A DNA stretch of 64,000 bases. Source: an uncultured bacterium. GTDB taxonomy: Bacteria > Planctomycetota > GCA-002687715. Of the stretch, positions 16,400-26,100 are shown piece by piece; within the stretch, counting starts at the first letter, position 1; the number at the start of each line of letters is the position of its first letter. The DNA is taken from assembly GCA_902826835.1 (NCBI GenBank), contig CADEGH010000004.1:1-64000 (forward strand). The letters run 5' to 3'. The translations under genes and the position numbers were made by a program. The notes beneath the pieces were generated by a model. The model was not told the origin of the DNA and searched no databases. It saw only the letters and a program-made list of their open reading frames with translations.

Positions 16400-17503
16400 T
16401 TGCGCATCGCTTCCGTCACCACCTCTTGGCCCCGGCACGCGGAGGACTACGCCGGTCGGTTCGTGTTCGATCTGCACGCGGCGCTCGAGGCAGCGGGTCA
16501 TGAACTGATCACCCTGGCACCCGCGGCGTTGAGTGCCCCGGCCGAGGAGGAGGGCAAGGCCGGTTTGGTCCTGCGCCTCGGCAAGACCGATGGAAGTTGT
16601 TTCTACGCCGACGGCATGGAGGCAAATCTGCGTCGGAATCCCGGCGTCGCTTGGTCGCTTCGGAAGTTTCTCGGACTCGCGAAAACCGAACTCTCGAGGC
16701 TGACCTACGATCTCGGACTCGCGCACTGGGTCTTGCCGTCAGCGCTCGCTTTCCCGCGCAATCGCGGCGTCCCGCTGATGGGAGTGATGCATGGCGGGGA
16801 TGCGCATTGGCTCGGCCGTCCGATCGGGTCCGGCCTATTGCGACGGATCTTCCTGAATCGCTGCGACGCCGTCGCATTCACGAGCGCGCGCAATCAAGCC
16901 CGATTCGAAGCCTACGCCCGCTCCCATCCGACGCGACTCGTACGCATGGGAGCCCCGGCGGAGATCGGAGTTTCCCCCGACGCCGAGCTACCTCCCGAAT
17001 TTGTCCTGGGAGTGGGTCGGCTGGATCGGCTGAAGGGATTCGACGATTTGATCCGCGCCCTCGAAGGTCAAGATCTGCCTCTCGTCCTGGTGGGCGACGG
17101 CATTGAGCGCACCGGTCTTGAGAGCTTGGCCAAGTCGCTCTCGGTGACGCTCCGATTCTTGGGAGTTCAACCCTCGAGCGTCGTCCGCGGGATCATGGCG
17201 AAGGCTCGTCTCGTCGTAATCCCGAGTCGGCGTCATCCGAGCGGGCGCGAGGAGGGGACACCCTTGGTGCTCATGGAAGCGCTGCACGCCGGGATCCCGA
17301 TCCTCGGCTCGCGCACCGGTGGCATTCCAGAGGTCCTTCCCGAATCCCACACCTTTCCTTCCGGCGACGTCCAAGCCCTCGCGGCGTTGATTCGTCAGGC
17401 TCGCGAGGGGCAGATCCCCGCGCTCTCCACAGAATTGGCGTGGACCCCCGAGCGCAGCGCGAAAGAGTTGCTTCAGCTCGCTTCCGAAGTCATGGCAAGC
17501 TGA
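16400..17503 (+). CDS. GT4 glycosyltransferase
   Basis: A 367-residue GT-B glycosyltransferase. Start is most likely the TTG at 16400, 2 bp after the GT2 stop, giving LRIASVTTSWPRHAEDYAGR; the frame is open further upstream but overlaps GT2. The C-terminal donor domain has GVGRLDRLKGFDDLIRAL, LVLVGDGIERTGLESLAK and the EGTPLVLMEALHAGIPIL motif with the E-x7-E pattern of retaining GT4 enzymes. The N-terminal part lacks clear membrane segments. Its 3' end overlaps the convergent lipoate ligase gene by 14 bp, leaving no room for a terminator between them. Confidence 0.87.
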   Translation: MRIASVTTSWPRHAEDYAGRFVFDLHAALEAAGHELITLAPAALSAPAEEEGKAGLVLRLGKTDGSCFYADGMEANLRRNPGVAWSLRKFLGLAKTELSRLTYDLGLAHWVLPSALAFPRNRGVPLMGVMHGGDAHWLGRPIGSGLLRRIFLNRCDAVAFTSARNQARFEAYARSHPTRLVRMGAPAEIGVSPDAELPPEFVLGVGRLDRLKGFDDLIRALEGQDLPLVLVGDGIERTGLESLAKSLSVTLRFLGVQPSSVVRGIMAKARLVVIPSRRHPSGREEGTPLVLMEALHAGIPILGSRTGGIPEVLPESHTFPSGDVQALAALIRQAREGQIPALSTELAWTPERSAKELLQLASEVMAS

Positions 17504-18227
17504 ACCGGCTCATCTCGGCGCGCGCCACTGCCGATTCCTCGGGTGTCAATTCGCCGGGATTGAGGGGGCCCAGCAAGTCAATGAACTCCTCGAACAAACG
17601 GACCGCGAGATCTTGCGCCAATACCGGTCTGCCGAGTGCCGACGCGCACGACGCAGTCCCCGGTTGCCTCGGGTGGGAGGAGAGCAAAATGCTCCCGTGC
17701 TGAAGGAAGCGACTGCGGAGTCGGCGCTGGGCCGACCCCACGAGCTTCTTCCCGTCGACCACGAGATCGAGCGAGGTGGCGCGCGCAAAACAGAGAAAGG
17801 GAGAGCCACCCTCCGTGGCTTCGTGGCTTCTCGAGTGGGCGGGGATTCCGAGTCGGGCGAGCGCCCGCACGATCGGCGCATGGAGGACTGCGTAGCTCTC
17901 GGCACGACTGCGCGCGGCGAGGATCGGATCGTCGCTATCCAAGCACAGCGAGTAAGTGAGCTCCTCCGCGTGCACGATGGCACCACCCCCGGTGATGCGC
18001 CGCACGATCCGAAGCTCCGACCTCACATCGACCGGCACATCATCCAGGGATTGGAAGTGTCCGAGCGACAAAGCGGCCGGATTCCAGCCATAGAAGCGGA
18101 GAATTCGCCCGACTCCGCGGTGGAGGAGGGTGTGATCCACCGCCATGTTCCAAGCGGGATCGCCGTCGGCGAGCGAAAGGAAGCGCCCGGGGGTCACCGA
18201 GGGAGTTACTCGCTGACCGGCATCCAC
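17490..18227 (-). CDS. Lipoate-protein ligase A family protein
   Basis: A 245-residue biotin/lipoate A/B ligase family protein. Motifs include WNMAVDHTLL, LRFYGWNPAALSLGHFQSL, IVRRITGGGAIVHAEELTYSL and DLVVDGKKLVGSAQRR with the conserved lysine. It sits last in the glycine cleavage operon, overlapping gcvPB by 22 bp, so its likely job is to attach lipoate or octanoate to the lysine of GcvH. Whether it is an ATP-dependent ligase (LplA), an octanoyltransferase (LipM) or an amidotransferase (LipL) cannot be decided from sequence reading. Confidence 0.85.
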   Translation of the reverse strand: MDAGQRVTPSVTPGRFLSLADGDPAWNMAVDHTLLHRGVGRILRFYGWNPAALSLGHFQSLDDVPVDVRSELRIVRRITGGGAIVHAEELTYSLCLDSDDPILAARSRAESYAVLHAPIVRALARLGIPAHSRSHEATEGGSPFLCFARATSLDLVVDGKKLVGSAQRRLRSRFLQHGSILLSSHPRQPGTASCASALGRPVLAQDLAVRLFEEFIDLLGPLNPGELTPEESAVARAEMSRFSLP

Positions 18228-19624
18228 CGCAGGTCGAGGGTGCGGGCCGCCCGCACTTCATCCACGCGCGAAACCGGAGTGGTGTGCGGCGCGGACTTGA
18301 GCTTCTCGGGATCGGAAGCGGCTTCGGCCACCACCGCCTGGAGGGCCGCGATGAAGCGATCGAGTTCGTCTTTGGTCTCGGTCTCGGTGGGCTCGATCAT
18401 GAGCGCCCCCTGGACATGGATCGGGAAGTAGACGGTCGGCGGATGAAACCCGTGGTCGATGAGGCGCTTCCCGAGATCGCCGGTGGTCACGCCGTTGGGC
18501 AGGCCACGATCAGTGAACACGACCTCGTGCAAGGACGGGCACTCGAACGCCAAGTTCAAGGTGCCACTCAAGCGCGCGCGGAGGTAGTTGGCATTGATGA
18601 CCGCCTCTTCGCTGACCTCGCGCAGGCCGACTCCGCCGAGGCTCCTGATGTAGGTCCAGGCGCGGATGAACATGCCCCACTGGCCGAGGTACGCCTTGAC
18701 CGGTCCGATTCCCTCGGGGCTCGGGGCCTCCGGCGCAAAGGCCGCGAGACTGCGATTGAATCCGATCGGCCCCGACCCGGGTCCACCGCCCCCATGGGGA
18801 GTGGTGAAGGTCTTATGCAGGTTGAAGTGCATGATGTCGGCGCCGATCTTCCCAGGCTGAAAAATGCCCATGATCGCGTTGAAGTTGGCGCCGTCCATGT
18901 ACACGAGGCCGCCCACCCGATGCACGGCGTCGGCGATCGCCGAGAACTCCGGCTCGTAGGCCCCCACCGTGTTGGGGTTGGTGATCATGATCGCGGCGAC
19001 CCGATCGTCGAGGTGCTTTTCGAGATCGGCGAGCCGTAGCGTGCCGTCCTTGCCGCTCTTGACTTGGATGCAGCGAAATCCGGCCATCGCCGCCGAAGCG
19101 GGATTGGTGCCGTGCGCGGAGTCGGGAATGAGGAAGACGTCTTTGTCCGGCCGACCCCGGCTCAAGTGATAGGCGCGGATCATGAAGACCGCCGTGAGTT
19201 CGCCGTGGGCTCCGGCCGCGGGTAGCAAGCTGACTTCGTCGAAGCCGCTGATCTCCGCGAGGTCGCGCCGCAGCTCATCCATGATGCGGTGATGGGCCGA
19301 AAGCCATCGGCTCGGCCAGAGCGGATGGGCATCGCGCCACGCCGGATCTGCGGCGACCTTCTCATTCAGCCGCGGGTTGTGCTTCATCGTGCAGCTTCCG
19401 AGGGGATAGAGGCCGCGGTCGATGTCGTAGTTCAACGTGGAGAGGCGCGTGTAATGCCGAATGACCTCGATTTCCGTGGTCTGGGCAAAGCCTCCCACTC
19501 CGTCGGTGCGCTCCGGGAAGGGGAGCGGGAGCCGGTCGAGGGCGGGGTCGTCGGCGATCGCGGAGAAGCCGGGCTTGTCCTCGGTCGCGCGCGTGAAAAT
19601 CGGCGATTCAACTATGGTGCGCAA
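18206..19624 (-). CDS. gcvPB: Glycine dehydrogenase (decarboxylating) subunit 2
   Basis: A 472-residue C-terminal half of the split P-protein. It decarboxylates glycine using pyridoxal phosphate and passes the aminomethyl group to lipoyl-GcvH. The PLP site HFNLHKTFTTPHGGGGPGSG is present with Lys271 as Schiff-base residue, as are YPLGSCTMKHNP near residue 73 and DSAHGTNPASAAMAGF near 168. Its start overlaps the gcvPA end by 17 bp. Split P-proteins occur in many bacteria outside the Enterobacteria and are normal here. Confidence 0.96.
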   Translation of the reverse strand: MRTIVESPIFTRATEDKPGFSAIADDPALDRLPLPFPERTDGVGGFAQTTEIEVIRHYTRLSTLNYDIDRGLYPLGSCTMKHNPRLNEKVAADPAWRDAHPLWPSRWLSAHHRIMDELRRDLAEISGFDEVSLLPAAGAHGELTAVFMIRAYHLSRGRPDKDVFLIPDSAHGTNPASAAMAGFRCIQVKSGKDGTLRLADLEKHLDDRVAAIMITNPNTVGAYEPEFSAIADAVHRVGGLVYMDGANFNAIMGIFQPGKIGADIMHFNLHKTFTTPHGGGGPGSGPIGFNRSLAAFAPEAPSPEGIGPVKAYLGQWGMFIRAWTYIRSLGGVGLREVSEEAVINANYLRARLSGTLNLAFECPSLHEVVFTDRGLPNGVTTGDLGKRLIDHGFHPPTVYFPIHVQGALMIEPTETETKDELDRFIAALQAVVAEAASDPEKLKSAPHTTPVSRVDEVRAARTLDLRWMPVSE

Positions 19625-20918
19625 GGCTCTTCACCTCCCCGATCAACTCGGCCATCTTCGGATAGTGGATCTCGGTCAGAGCCACGAGGTAATGCCCCTC
19701 GAGTTCCGGGTAGAGGGGCCCGAGCGGAAGCCCAAGGAGGAACCCGCGCTTTTCCAAAGCCTCGTAGACGCCGGGTCGGCGGCGGGCGTCCACTACGAAC
19801 TCGTTGAACGAGGGCCCCCCGAACTTCGTGGGCATCCCGAGCTCAGCGAGCGCCGACCGGAAGGCCAAGGCTGCCCGTGCGCTCTTCCTCGCGACATCCT
19901 GGAGACCCTTGCGACCCATGAGCGAAAGGTACACCGCGGACCGCAGGCACATGAGCCCGGAGGCGGTGCAGATGTTGCTCGTGGCCTTCTCGCGGCGGAT
20001 GAACTGCTCCCGGGTCGCGAGCGTGATGCAGTAGGCTTCGGAGCCGTGTCGGTCCAGCGATCGTCCCACCAAGCGCCCAGGCATCTGGCGCACGAACTCT
20101 TTGCGAGTGGCGAAGAAGCCGGCAGTGGGGCCGCCCAATTGGATGGGAATTCCGAGACTCTGCATTTCGCCAACCGTGATGTCGGCCGCCGGGGGCGTGA
20201 GCAGAGCAAGGGATTGGGCTTCATTCACAACCGCGATGCGGAACACTCCCTCGGGAATCGCGGCGAAGTCCTCGATCACCCCGAAGAAATTCGGCGTCTG
20301 CGCGACGACCGCGACGATGTCAGGGGAGTTGGTCAGAGCCGTGAAGTCGGTCCGACCGCTCGCGCGATCCCAGGGAAGCACGCGGATTTCCATGTCTTGA
20401 AAGCGCAGGTACGTCGCCAGCACCGCGCGGTACTCGGGATGTACCGATTCACTGACGTACACGAACTTCGCTTTGGGCCTCACCCGCTTCGCCATGAGCA
20501 CCGCTTCGGCGAGGGCGGTCGAGCCGTCGTACAGGCCGCCGTTGGCGATTTCCTGGCCCGTGAGTTGGCAGACGTAAGTCTGGAACTCGTAGTACATGAC
20601 CAAGGTGCCCTGTGACACCTCGGGCTGGTACGGCGTGTAGGAAGTCACCCACTCGCTGCGATTCACCAGCGAATCCACCACCGAGGGGATGTAGTGGGAG
20701 TAGAGGCCCGCGCCCACGAGCGAGACCCGGGGGGGCGGCACCTTCATGCCGTCGAGCCGATCCAGTAGCGCCGACTCGGGCAGGGGCCCGTAGACGTCGA
20801 GAGGCCGCTTCATGCGGCAGGTTTCGGGGATGCTCGCGAACAGCGATTCTTGGCGTTCCACGCCGATCGCCTGGAGCATCTCACGTTGGGTCGTCGGGGT
20901 CAGGCCGCTATAGCGCAT
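19608..20918 (-). CDS. gcvPA: Glycine dehydrogenase (decarboxylating) subunit 1
   Basis: A 436-residue N-terminal half of the split P-protein; it forms the heterotetramer with GcvPB but lacks the PLP lysine. It begins MRYSGLTPTTQREMLQAIGV and contains the conserved TSYTPYQPEVSQGTLVMYYE and NGGLYDGSTALAEAVLMAKR blocks. It is 45 bp downstream of gcvH and overlaps gcvPB by 17 bp. Confidence 0.96.
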   Translation of the reverse strand: MRYSGLTPTTQREMLQAIGVERQESLFASIPETCRMKRPLDVYGPLPESALLDRLDGMKVPPPRVSLVGAGLYSHYIPSVVDSLVNRSEWVTSYTPYQPEVSQGTLVMYYEFQTYVCQLTGQEIANGGLYDGSTALAEAVLMAKRVRPKAKFVYVSESVHPEYRAVLATYLRFQDMEIRVLPWDRASGRTDFTALTNSPDIVAVVAQTPNFFGVIEDFAAIPEGVFRIAVVNEAQSLALLTPPAADITVGEMQSLGIPIQLGGPTAGFFATRKEFVRQMPGRLVGRSLDRHGSEAYCITLATREQFIRREKATSNICTASGLMCLRSAVYLSLMGRKGLQDVARKSARAALAFRSALAELGMPTKFGGPSFNEFVVDARRRPGVYEALEKRGFLLGLPLGPLYPELEGHYLVALTEIHYPKMAELIGEVKSLAHHS

Positions 20919-20963
20919 CAGTTCGGTTCCCTTCCAAGCGTAGACCGAGCGAGGACACCGCGA

Positions 20964-21353
20964 TCAGTGATTGTCCGAGTCGAGGGTCTTTTTGTAACCC
21001 GCCTCGTCCATGAGCTGATTGGCCTCGGATTTTTTCTCCATGCGAATCTTGAGCATCCATCCCTCGCCGAATGGGTCGCGCTTCAGGATGTCGAGTTCCT
21101 CCATCAAGCGGTCGTTGCGTTCGACCACTTCCCCGGTGAGCGGGGCGTAGAGATCCGAGACCGCCTTCACGGACTCGATTTCCCCGAACGGCTCGTTTTG
21201 CATGATGTCGCTGCCCACTTCCGGCAGATCCAGAAACACGAGGTCGCTCAGGTGCTGGACGGCGTAATCAGTGATGCCGATCCACGCAAAATCACCATCC
21301 AAGCGAGCCCATTCGTGGGTCTTCATGTACTTGAGTGAATTGGGGCGGGTCAT
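20964..21353 (-). CDS. gcvH: Glycine cleavage system H protein
   Basis: A 129-residue lipoyl carrier of the glycine cleavage system. The lipoylation motif GEIESVKAVSDLYAPLTGEV gives Lys63 as the modified residue, and the N-terminus (YMKTHEWARLDGDFAWIGITDYA) is standard. It lies between gcvT (27 bp upstream) and gcvPA (45 bp downstream). The lipoate ligase that should modify it is the last gene of the same operon. Confidence 0.97.
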   Translation of the reverse strand: MTRPNSLKYMKTHEWARLDGDFAWIGITDYAVQHLSDLVFLDLPEVGSDIMQNEPFGEIESVKAVSDLYAPLTGEVVERNDRLMEELDILKRDPFGEGWMLKIRMEKKSEANQLMDEAGYKKTLDSDNH

Positions 21354-21380
21354 TCCGAGTCTCCTTCGGTGGGAAAAAGC

Positions 21381-22463
21381 CTATTTGGAAGCGCGCTTGT
21401 AGAAGGGGAGAGGGACGAGCGAGCCTTCGACCGAGTGTTTGCGCACCGTCACTTCGAATCGTGGCCCCGCGGCCGCTTCCGCGAGCACGAGCGCGGTGGC
21501 GATGTTGCGGTTGAGCGTGGGGGAGCGAGTGCCGCTGCAGATCACTCCCACCGGCCGCCCCTCGTGTTGCACTTCGTGTCCCTGCCGCGGGATGTGGCTA
21601 CCTTCGGTGCTGAGGCCAATGAGGCGACGCTTTGGGCCCTCGGCCCGCACTCGAGCCAAAGCGGCGGCGCCAGCGTATTCCTGGCTGGCCCGCACTCCGA
21701 ACTCGAGTCCGGCTTCGATGGGATTGGTCTCCGCATCGATTTCGTGCCCGTGCAGGGGCATCCCGGCTTCGAGTCGCAAGGTGTCGCGGCAGCCGAGTCC
21801 GCAGGGAATGAGGCCAAGCGGGCGACCGGCGGCGAGGATTCGCTCTGAGAAGGCGCCGGCCTCGGCGGCGGGGAGCAGGAGTTCGAAGCCGTCCTCTCCG
21901 GTGTACCCAGTCCGGGAGACCAGGATCGGCAAGCTGCCGACGCGATAGTTCCCGAATCGGTAGTACTTGAGGTCCAAGGCGGCGCCGAGCCCCACCAAGT
22001 CCAGGATCCGGGCCGCCGCCGGTCCTTGCACCGCCACCATCGCCAACCGCTCGGAGTCATCGACGATGTCGACCTCGAGACCCTTGGCCGCCTCGACGAA
22101 TCGCGCTTGGTCGAAGCCGCGGTTGCCGGCATTCACGACCAACAGGTATCCATCCTCCTCGCGCGAGATGAGGATGTCGTCGATGATGCCGCCCCGCTCG
22201 TTCAGAATCATCCCGTAACGGGTGCGACCGACCATCAGGCTTTGGGCGTCCGCGGTCTGCACGGCGAGCGCGAGTTTGAGGGCGTCCCGCCCCCGGAACC
22301 GAACTCGACCCATGTGAGACAGGTCGAACCATCCCGCCTCCTTGCGCACGGCATGGTGTTCCGTGGTGATGTCCGCGTAGCTGAGGGGCATCTCGAAGCC
22401 ACCGAACGGTACGAGTCTAGCCCCGAGCGAACGATGGAGGTCATAGAGGGGAGTGCGCTGCAT
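21381..22463 (-). CDS. gcvT: Glycine cleavage system T protein (aminomethyltransferase)
   Basis: A 360-residue tetrahydrofolate-dependent aminomethyltransferase that releases ammonia and makes 5,10-methylene-THF from the GcvH intermediate. Recognisable blocks are LVPFGGFEMPLSYADITTEH, GWFDLSHMGRVRFRG, SRTGYTGEDGFELLLP and GCRDTLRLEAGMPLHGHEID, with family-typical length. It is the first gene of gcvT-gcvH-gcvPA-gcvPB-lipoate ligase. I searched the 97 bp before it for a glycine riboswitch and saw none. Confidence 0.97.
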   Translation of the reverse strand: MQRTPLYDLHRSLGARLVPFGGFEMPLSYADITTEHHAVRKEAGWFDLSHMGRVRFRGRDALKLALAVQTADAQSLMVGRTRYGMILNERGGIIDDILISREEDGYLLVVNAGNRGFDQARFVEAAKGLEVDIVDDSERLAMVAVQGPAAARILDLVGLGAALDLKYYRFGNYRVGSLPILVSRTGYTGEDGFELLLPAAEAGAFSERILAAGRPLGLIPCGLGCRDTLRLEAGMPLHGHEIDAETNPIEAGLEFGVRASQEYAGAAALARVRAEGPKRRLIGLSTEGSHIPRQGHEVQHEGRPVGVICSGTRSPTLNRNIATALVLAEAAAGPRFEVTVRKHSVEGSLVPLPFYKRASK

Positions 22464-22560
22464 CGTGAGTGCCTCTGGACGAGACCGATTCTCCGCGTCC
22501 GAGGAGCGCGCGCAATCCCAAACCTGGTCGAGCTTGCACCCTGACCGGAGACCCCCGGAA

Positions 22561-23022
22561 TCAGCGCCCCTGACGGGGGCCCACTTCGGTCAAAAAGAGG
22601 CGCGCCGCGAGCGCGTCCAGGTCGATTCGCGCCCAGTCCGCGTGCAAAATCGGGGGGAGCCCAAGGAATGAGTCGCGTTCGGCGTCCGAGAGGAAGTCGT
22701 CCCGTCGGCCCGGCGCGCGACCTGGGCCCCCCTGATCTAAAACGTCAGTTGCCAGGACCGGGGCTGAGCCGTGGAGGGTGGTGAGCAGACGGATCAGGCT
22801 GCGGGGCGGAGCTTGACCGGGGCGCAAGTCCGCGAGCAAAGCGGTCGCCCCGGCGGCCAAGACGCTGCCCGGTAGGCGCTTCGTGGCCAGGGAAAGATGG
22901 TCCCAGGCTGCGTCCGGCCCCCGCCGCGCGCGAATGCGACGCAGCCGCCAACAGAAGAAGCGCGCCAGGCACACATTGGCCAGCACGATCGGGGCGATGA
23001 GGACTCGCTTCAGATTTCGCAC
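22561..23022 (-). CDS. Hypothetical protein with N-terminal membrane-like segment
   Basis: Proposed as a 153-residue protein from a GTG at 23022; the frame is open up to 23124, so the start is uncertain. The N-terminus VLIAPIVLANVCLARFFCW is hydrophobic and followed by a run of arginines, which fits a single membrane anchor. The body (ATKRLPGSVLAAGATALLAD ... FLSDAERDSFLGLPPILHADW) has no motif I know. Codon third positions are mostly G/C, like its neighbours, supporting real coding. It lies 97 bp upstream of gcvT on the same strand and is divergent from the DUF4388 gene. Confidence 0.5.
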   Translation of the reverse strand: MRNLKRVLIAPIVLANVCLARFFCWRLRRIRARRGPDAAWDHLSLATKRLPGSVLAAGATALLADLRPGQAPPRSLIRLLTTLHGSAPVLATDVLDQGGPGRAPGRRDDFLSDAERDSFLGLPPILHADWARIDLDALAARLFLTEVGPRQGR

Positions 23023-23181
23023 GCGCCAGAGCGTAGAGAATCGACGGGGGGCAATTCCAGGTGGGTTTTGACGGCTTTCCCGAAAAAGTTGCCGGACGGG
23101 GCGGGATCCCGGGAACCTGGGCAAGGAACCGGTTCGTCACGGTCGATAGTGGTCGGAACCGACTGGTCCTAGCGCAACTCC

Positions 23182-26100
23182 ATGGCCATCAAGGGCGAAC
23201 TTCCCTCAACGGATCTGAGCAACGTCTTCCAGATGTTGGCTTTGAACCGCAAACGCGGCCGGCTCTACGTCCGCGAACAGGGCAACCTGCTTGGCCACCG
23301 GCGCCTCTATATCTTCGAAAACCAGGTCGCGCTGGACGAACGGCCGGCGCCTCGCCCTCTCGGGCCACTCATGGTCGAGATGGGCGTGGTCAGCTACGCC
23401 GATTACCGCGCCGCGCTAGAGCGGGGGGAGCAGTACCGGAGCGACCCCGTCCATCTCCTGCGTCAACAGGGCACCATCACCGACGAGGACCTGAAGGCGG
23501 TCGCGATCAAAGTGGAGGAGGAGGGGATCCTCGAGGTCTTTCTGTGGAGGAGCATCTTCTTCAATCTGGAAGAAGGTGGGGCCGACCCGATCGGAGGACA
23601 CTTCTTCAGCGTCGACCACTTGATCATGGAAGCGGCGCGCCGCCAGGACGAATGGCGGCACCACTCGGAAGTCGGACTACAAAGGCCTCGGGTGTTCGAG
23701 TCCGGGCGCGAATCGGCGCAGACCCGTGACTTGACCCAGCTCGAGCCGATTCCCCACATCGTTCTCGACGCGGTCGACGGAGTCAAAGGCAGCCATCAGA
23801 TCACGCAGGTGACCGGCCTGAGCCGCTACCACGTCGACCTCGCCTTACACCAACTCCACCAGGCGGGGCTGGTTCAGCCCATCGACCGGGAATCCCTGAT
23901 CGCCAGCGGCGACCGCCTCTTCGAGGAAAACCGGCCCGAAGACGCGATCCGGATGTACCGGTGCGCGCTCCCGGACGACCGCAACGACATCGGTCTCCAT
24001 CAGCGCTTCGCTCGGGCACACCAATCCTTGGGCCGACTGGCCAAGGCCGGCGCTCATTTGCGGTACGCGGCCGAACTATTCGCCGAGTCGGGTCACGTGC
24101 GCGAGACCGTGGACACCCTGCAGGAAGTGTTGGCAGTCCTGCCCACCGACTTTCGGAGCCTGCAACGGGCAGTGGCCATCCTGGCCTCCTCTCCGATCGC
24201 CCTGACGGAAGCAGACACCGCTCTGCTCGCGCAGGCCGACAAGCTCTTACTCTTCTTCCTTGATACCGATCAACACGAGTCCGCGCTCACCCTCGCCGAA
24301 GCGCTCTACCAGCTCCGCCCGCAGGACGCCTCGGTGCTCGCGACGCTGGCCAAACTCCGATTGCGGGCCGGTCGCCAGGAGGAGGCCGCGGACGCCTACC
24401 TCGGTCTGGCGGAAAAGAAGGTCCAAGATCATGACGATCTCGGCGCCCTCGAGATCTACCGAACCTTGGTGGGACTGGCGCCGTCGCGCCGAGCTCGGAT
24501 CGAACCGCGCATCGCCGAGATTCAGCGCCGACTCTCCAGACAACAGACCGTGGAACGCACCAGCCGGCGCGGTATCGCGGTGGCCGCCGTCCTCATCGTG
24601 GTCGCACTCCTCGCCTTCGGATACTGCCATCTGGCGAGATCGGCCCTTGAGGCCATCCCGGCCATGGAGCCGGACCGCTCGGAGTCGATCAAACAGAGGC
24701 AAGCTGCTCTCGATCGGATGCGCGGGAGATTCCCGCTGACCCCCGCTGCCATCGCCGCCAAGAGCGAATCCGAGCAACTGCGGGCTCAGATCGAAGGCGC
24801 GGAAAAAGAGGAGCGGGACCGCGAGGAGGTGCGACGTGCCGAGTCCCGTGAGAAACGGAATCAGGCCGGTCGCGCCCTCGCCGAATCCAAAGGACTCCTC
24901 GGCCTACGGAAAACCGTGAAGGCCTACGAGCGCTGCCGTGAGGCAGTGCGCCTATTCGACGAAATCCAGGATCAAACCCCGGCCGCGGTCGAAGCCCGGG
25001 AATTGGCACAAGGATTGTCCGATCGTGTCCGCATCGCGGAAGGCCATTTGACCCAACTCCGGGAAGCCAAGGCCAAGTCGGACCGCGCGCGGGTCCACGC
25101 GCATGCCCAAAGCCTCGCCGTCGACTATCGCGAACTCGCCGAGGCTAATGACCTCGTGTTGCCCGTCGAGATCGTGGGCGGCCCTTCGGGCATTCAATTG
25201 AGCTGTCCAGAGCTGGGAGTGAGCGGACAGGACCGTTTGTCGTTGGATTTACCAGCCGATCAACGAGTCACGATTCACGCTTCACGGGCGGGGATGAGGA
25301 CCGAAACGCTGACGCTCGCCTGGCCCGAGGTCGCTCACCGTGTGCCGATCGTCCTCGCCGCTTCGGATGGCCCCGTCACCAACTCTGCGCCGTTCCCACT
25401 GTCGGGCTTGGCGGCCGTCGATTCCAACACCGCGGTCCTCGTGGGCCGCGAGGGCAGCCTCGCTACTTGGAGGACTGGACAGGGTGTCGGCAGCGTAATT
25501 CGCCCGACTTCGCTGCGCAGCGTTCGCCTTCCCTCCACCTTGGCCGGAGGATCCGTGGTGACGGTGAGCGAGACCGGCAGCCTGTCGTCGTACTCGCCAG
25601 CGGAAAATCGCGTTGCGTGGGAGACCGATCTCGGGTTCTCGCCAGCGGGCCTGGCGGCCGATTCCCGAACCGTGGTGGTGGCGGACGGATCCGGCAAGGT
25701 GATCGCGGTCGAACCTGGATCAGGTCGCGAGCGCTGGCGAGCCCAGTTGGAGAAGCCGACCATCCAGGTGTGCGTGAACCAAGGCCACATCGGGTGCCGT
25801 CAAAGCGACGGGACCCTGACCATCCTCGATGCCCAAACCGGCCGCGAAGTGCACCGGTCGGCGGACCAGGTGGGGGGCCTGATCCACGTGACCGAAGAGG
25901 GGAGCCCGGTCGTGTGGATCCGAGGCCGCGGCCTCGTACGCAGGCAGGCTAGAGAACTCACCCTTCTCCACGCGGAGAGCGAATCCGCGCCATTCCTGTT
26001 CACTCCGACCAGAACTCCGCAGGGTGTTTTCCTGGCCTGCCAGGCAAAGACCCTGCATCGGATCTCTGCCTCCGGCACCCTCACGCTAGAGCTACCGGAT

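Noticed and set aside
22464..22560. Possible glycine riboswitch before gcvT
   Set aside because: The 97-bp region lacks the paired aptamer cores expected for a glycine riboswitch and is too short for a tandem aptamer.
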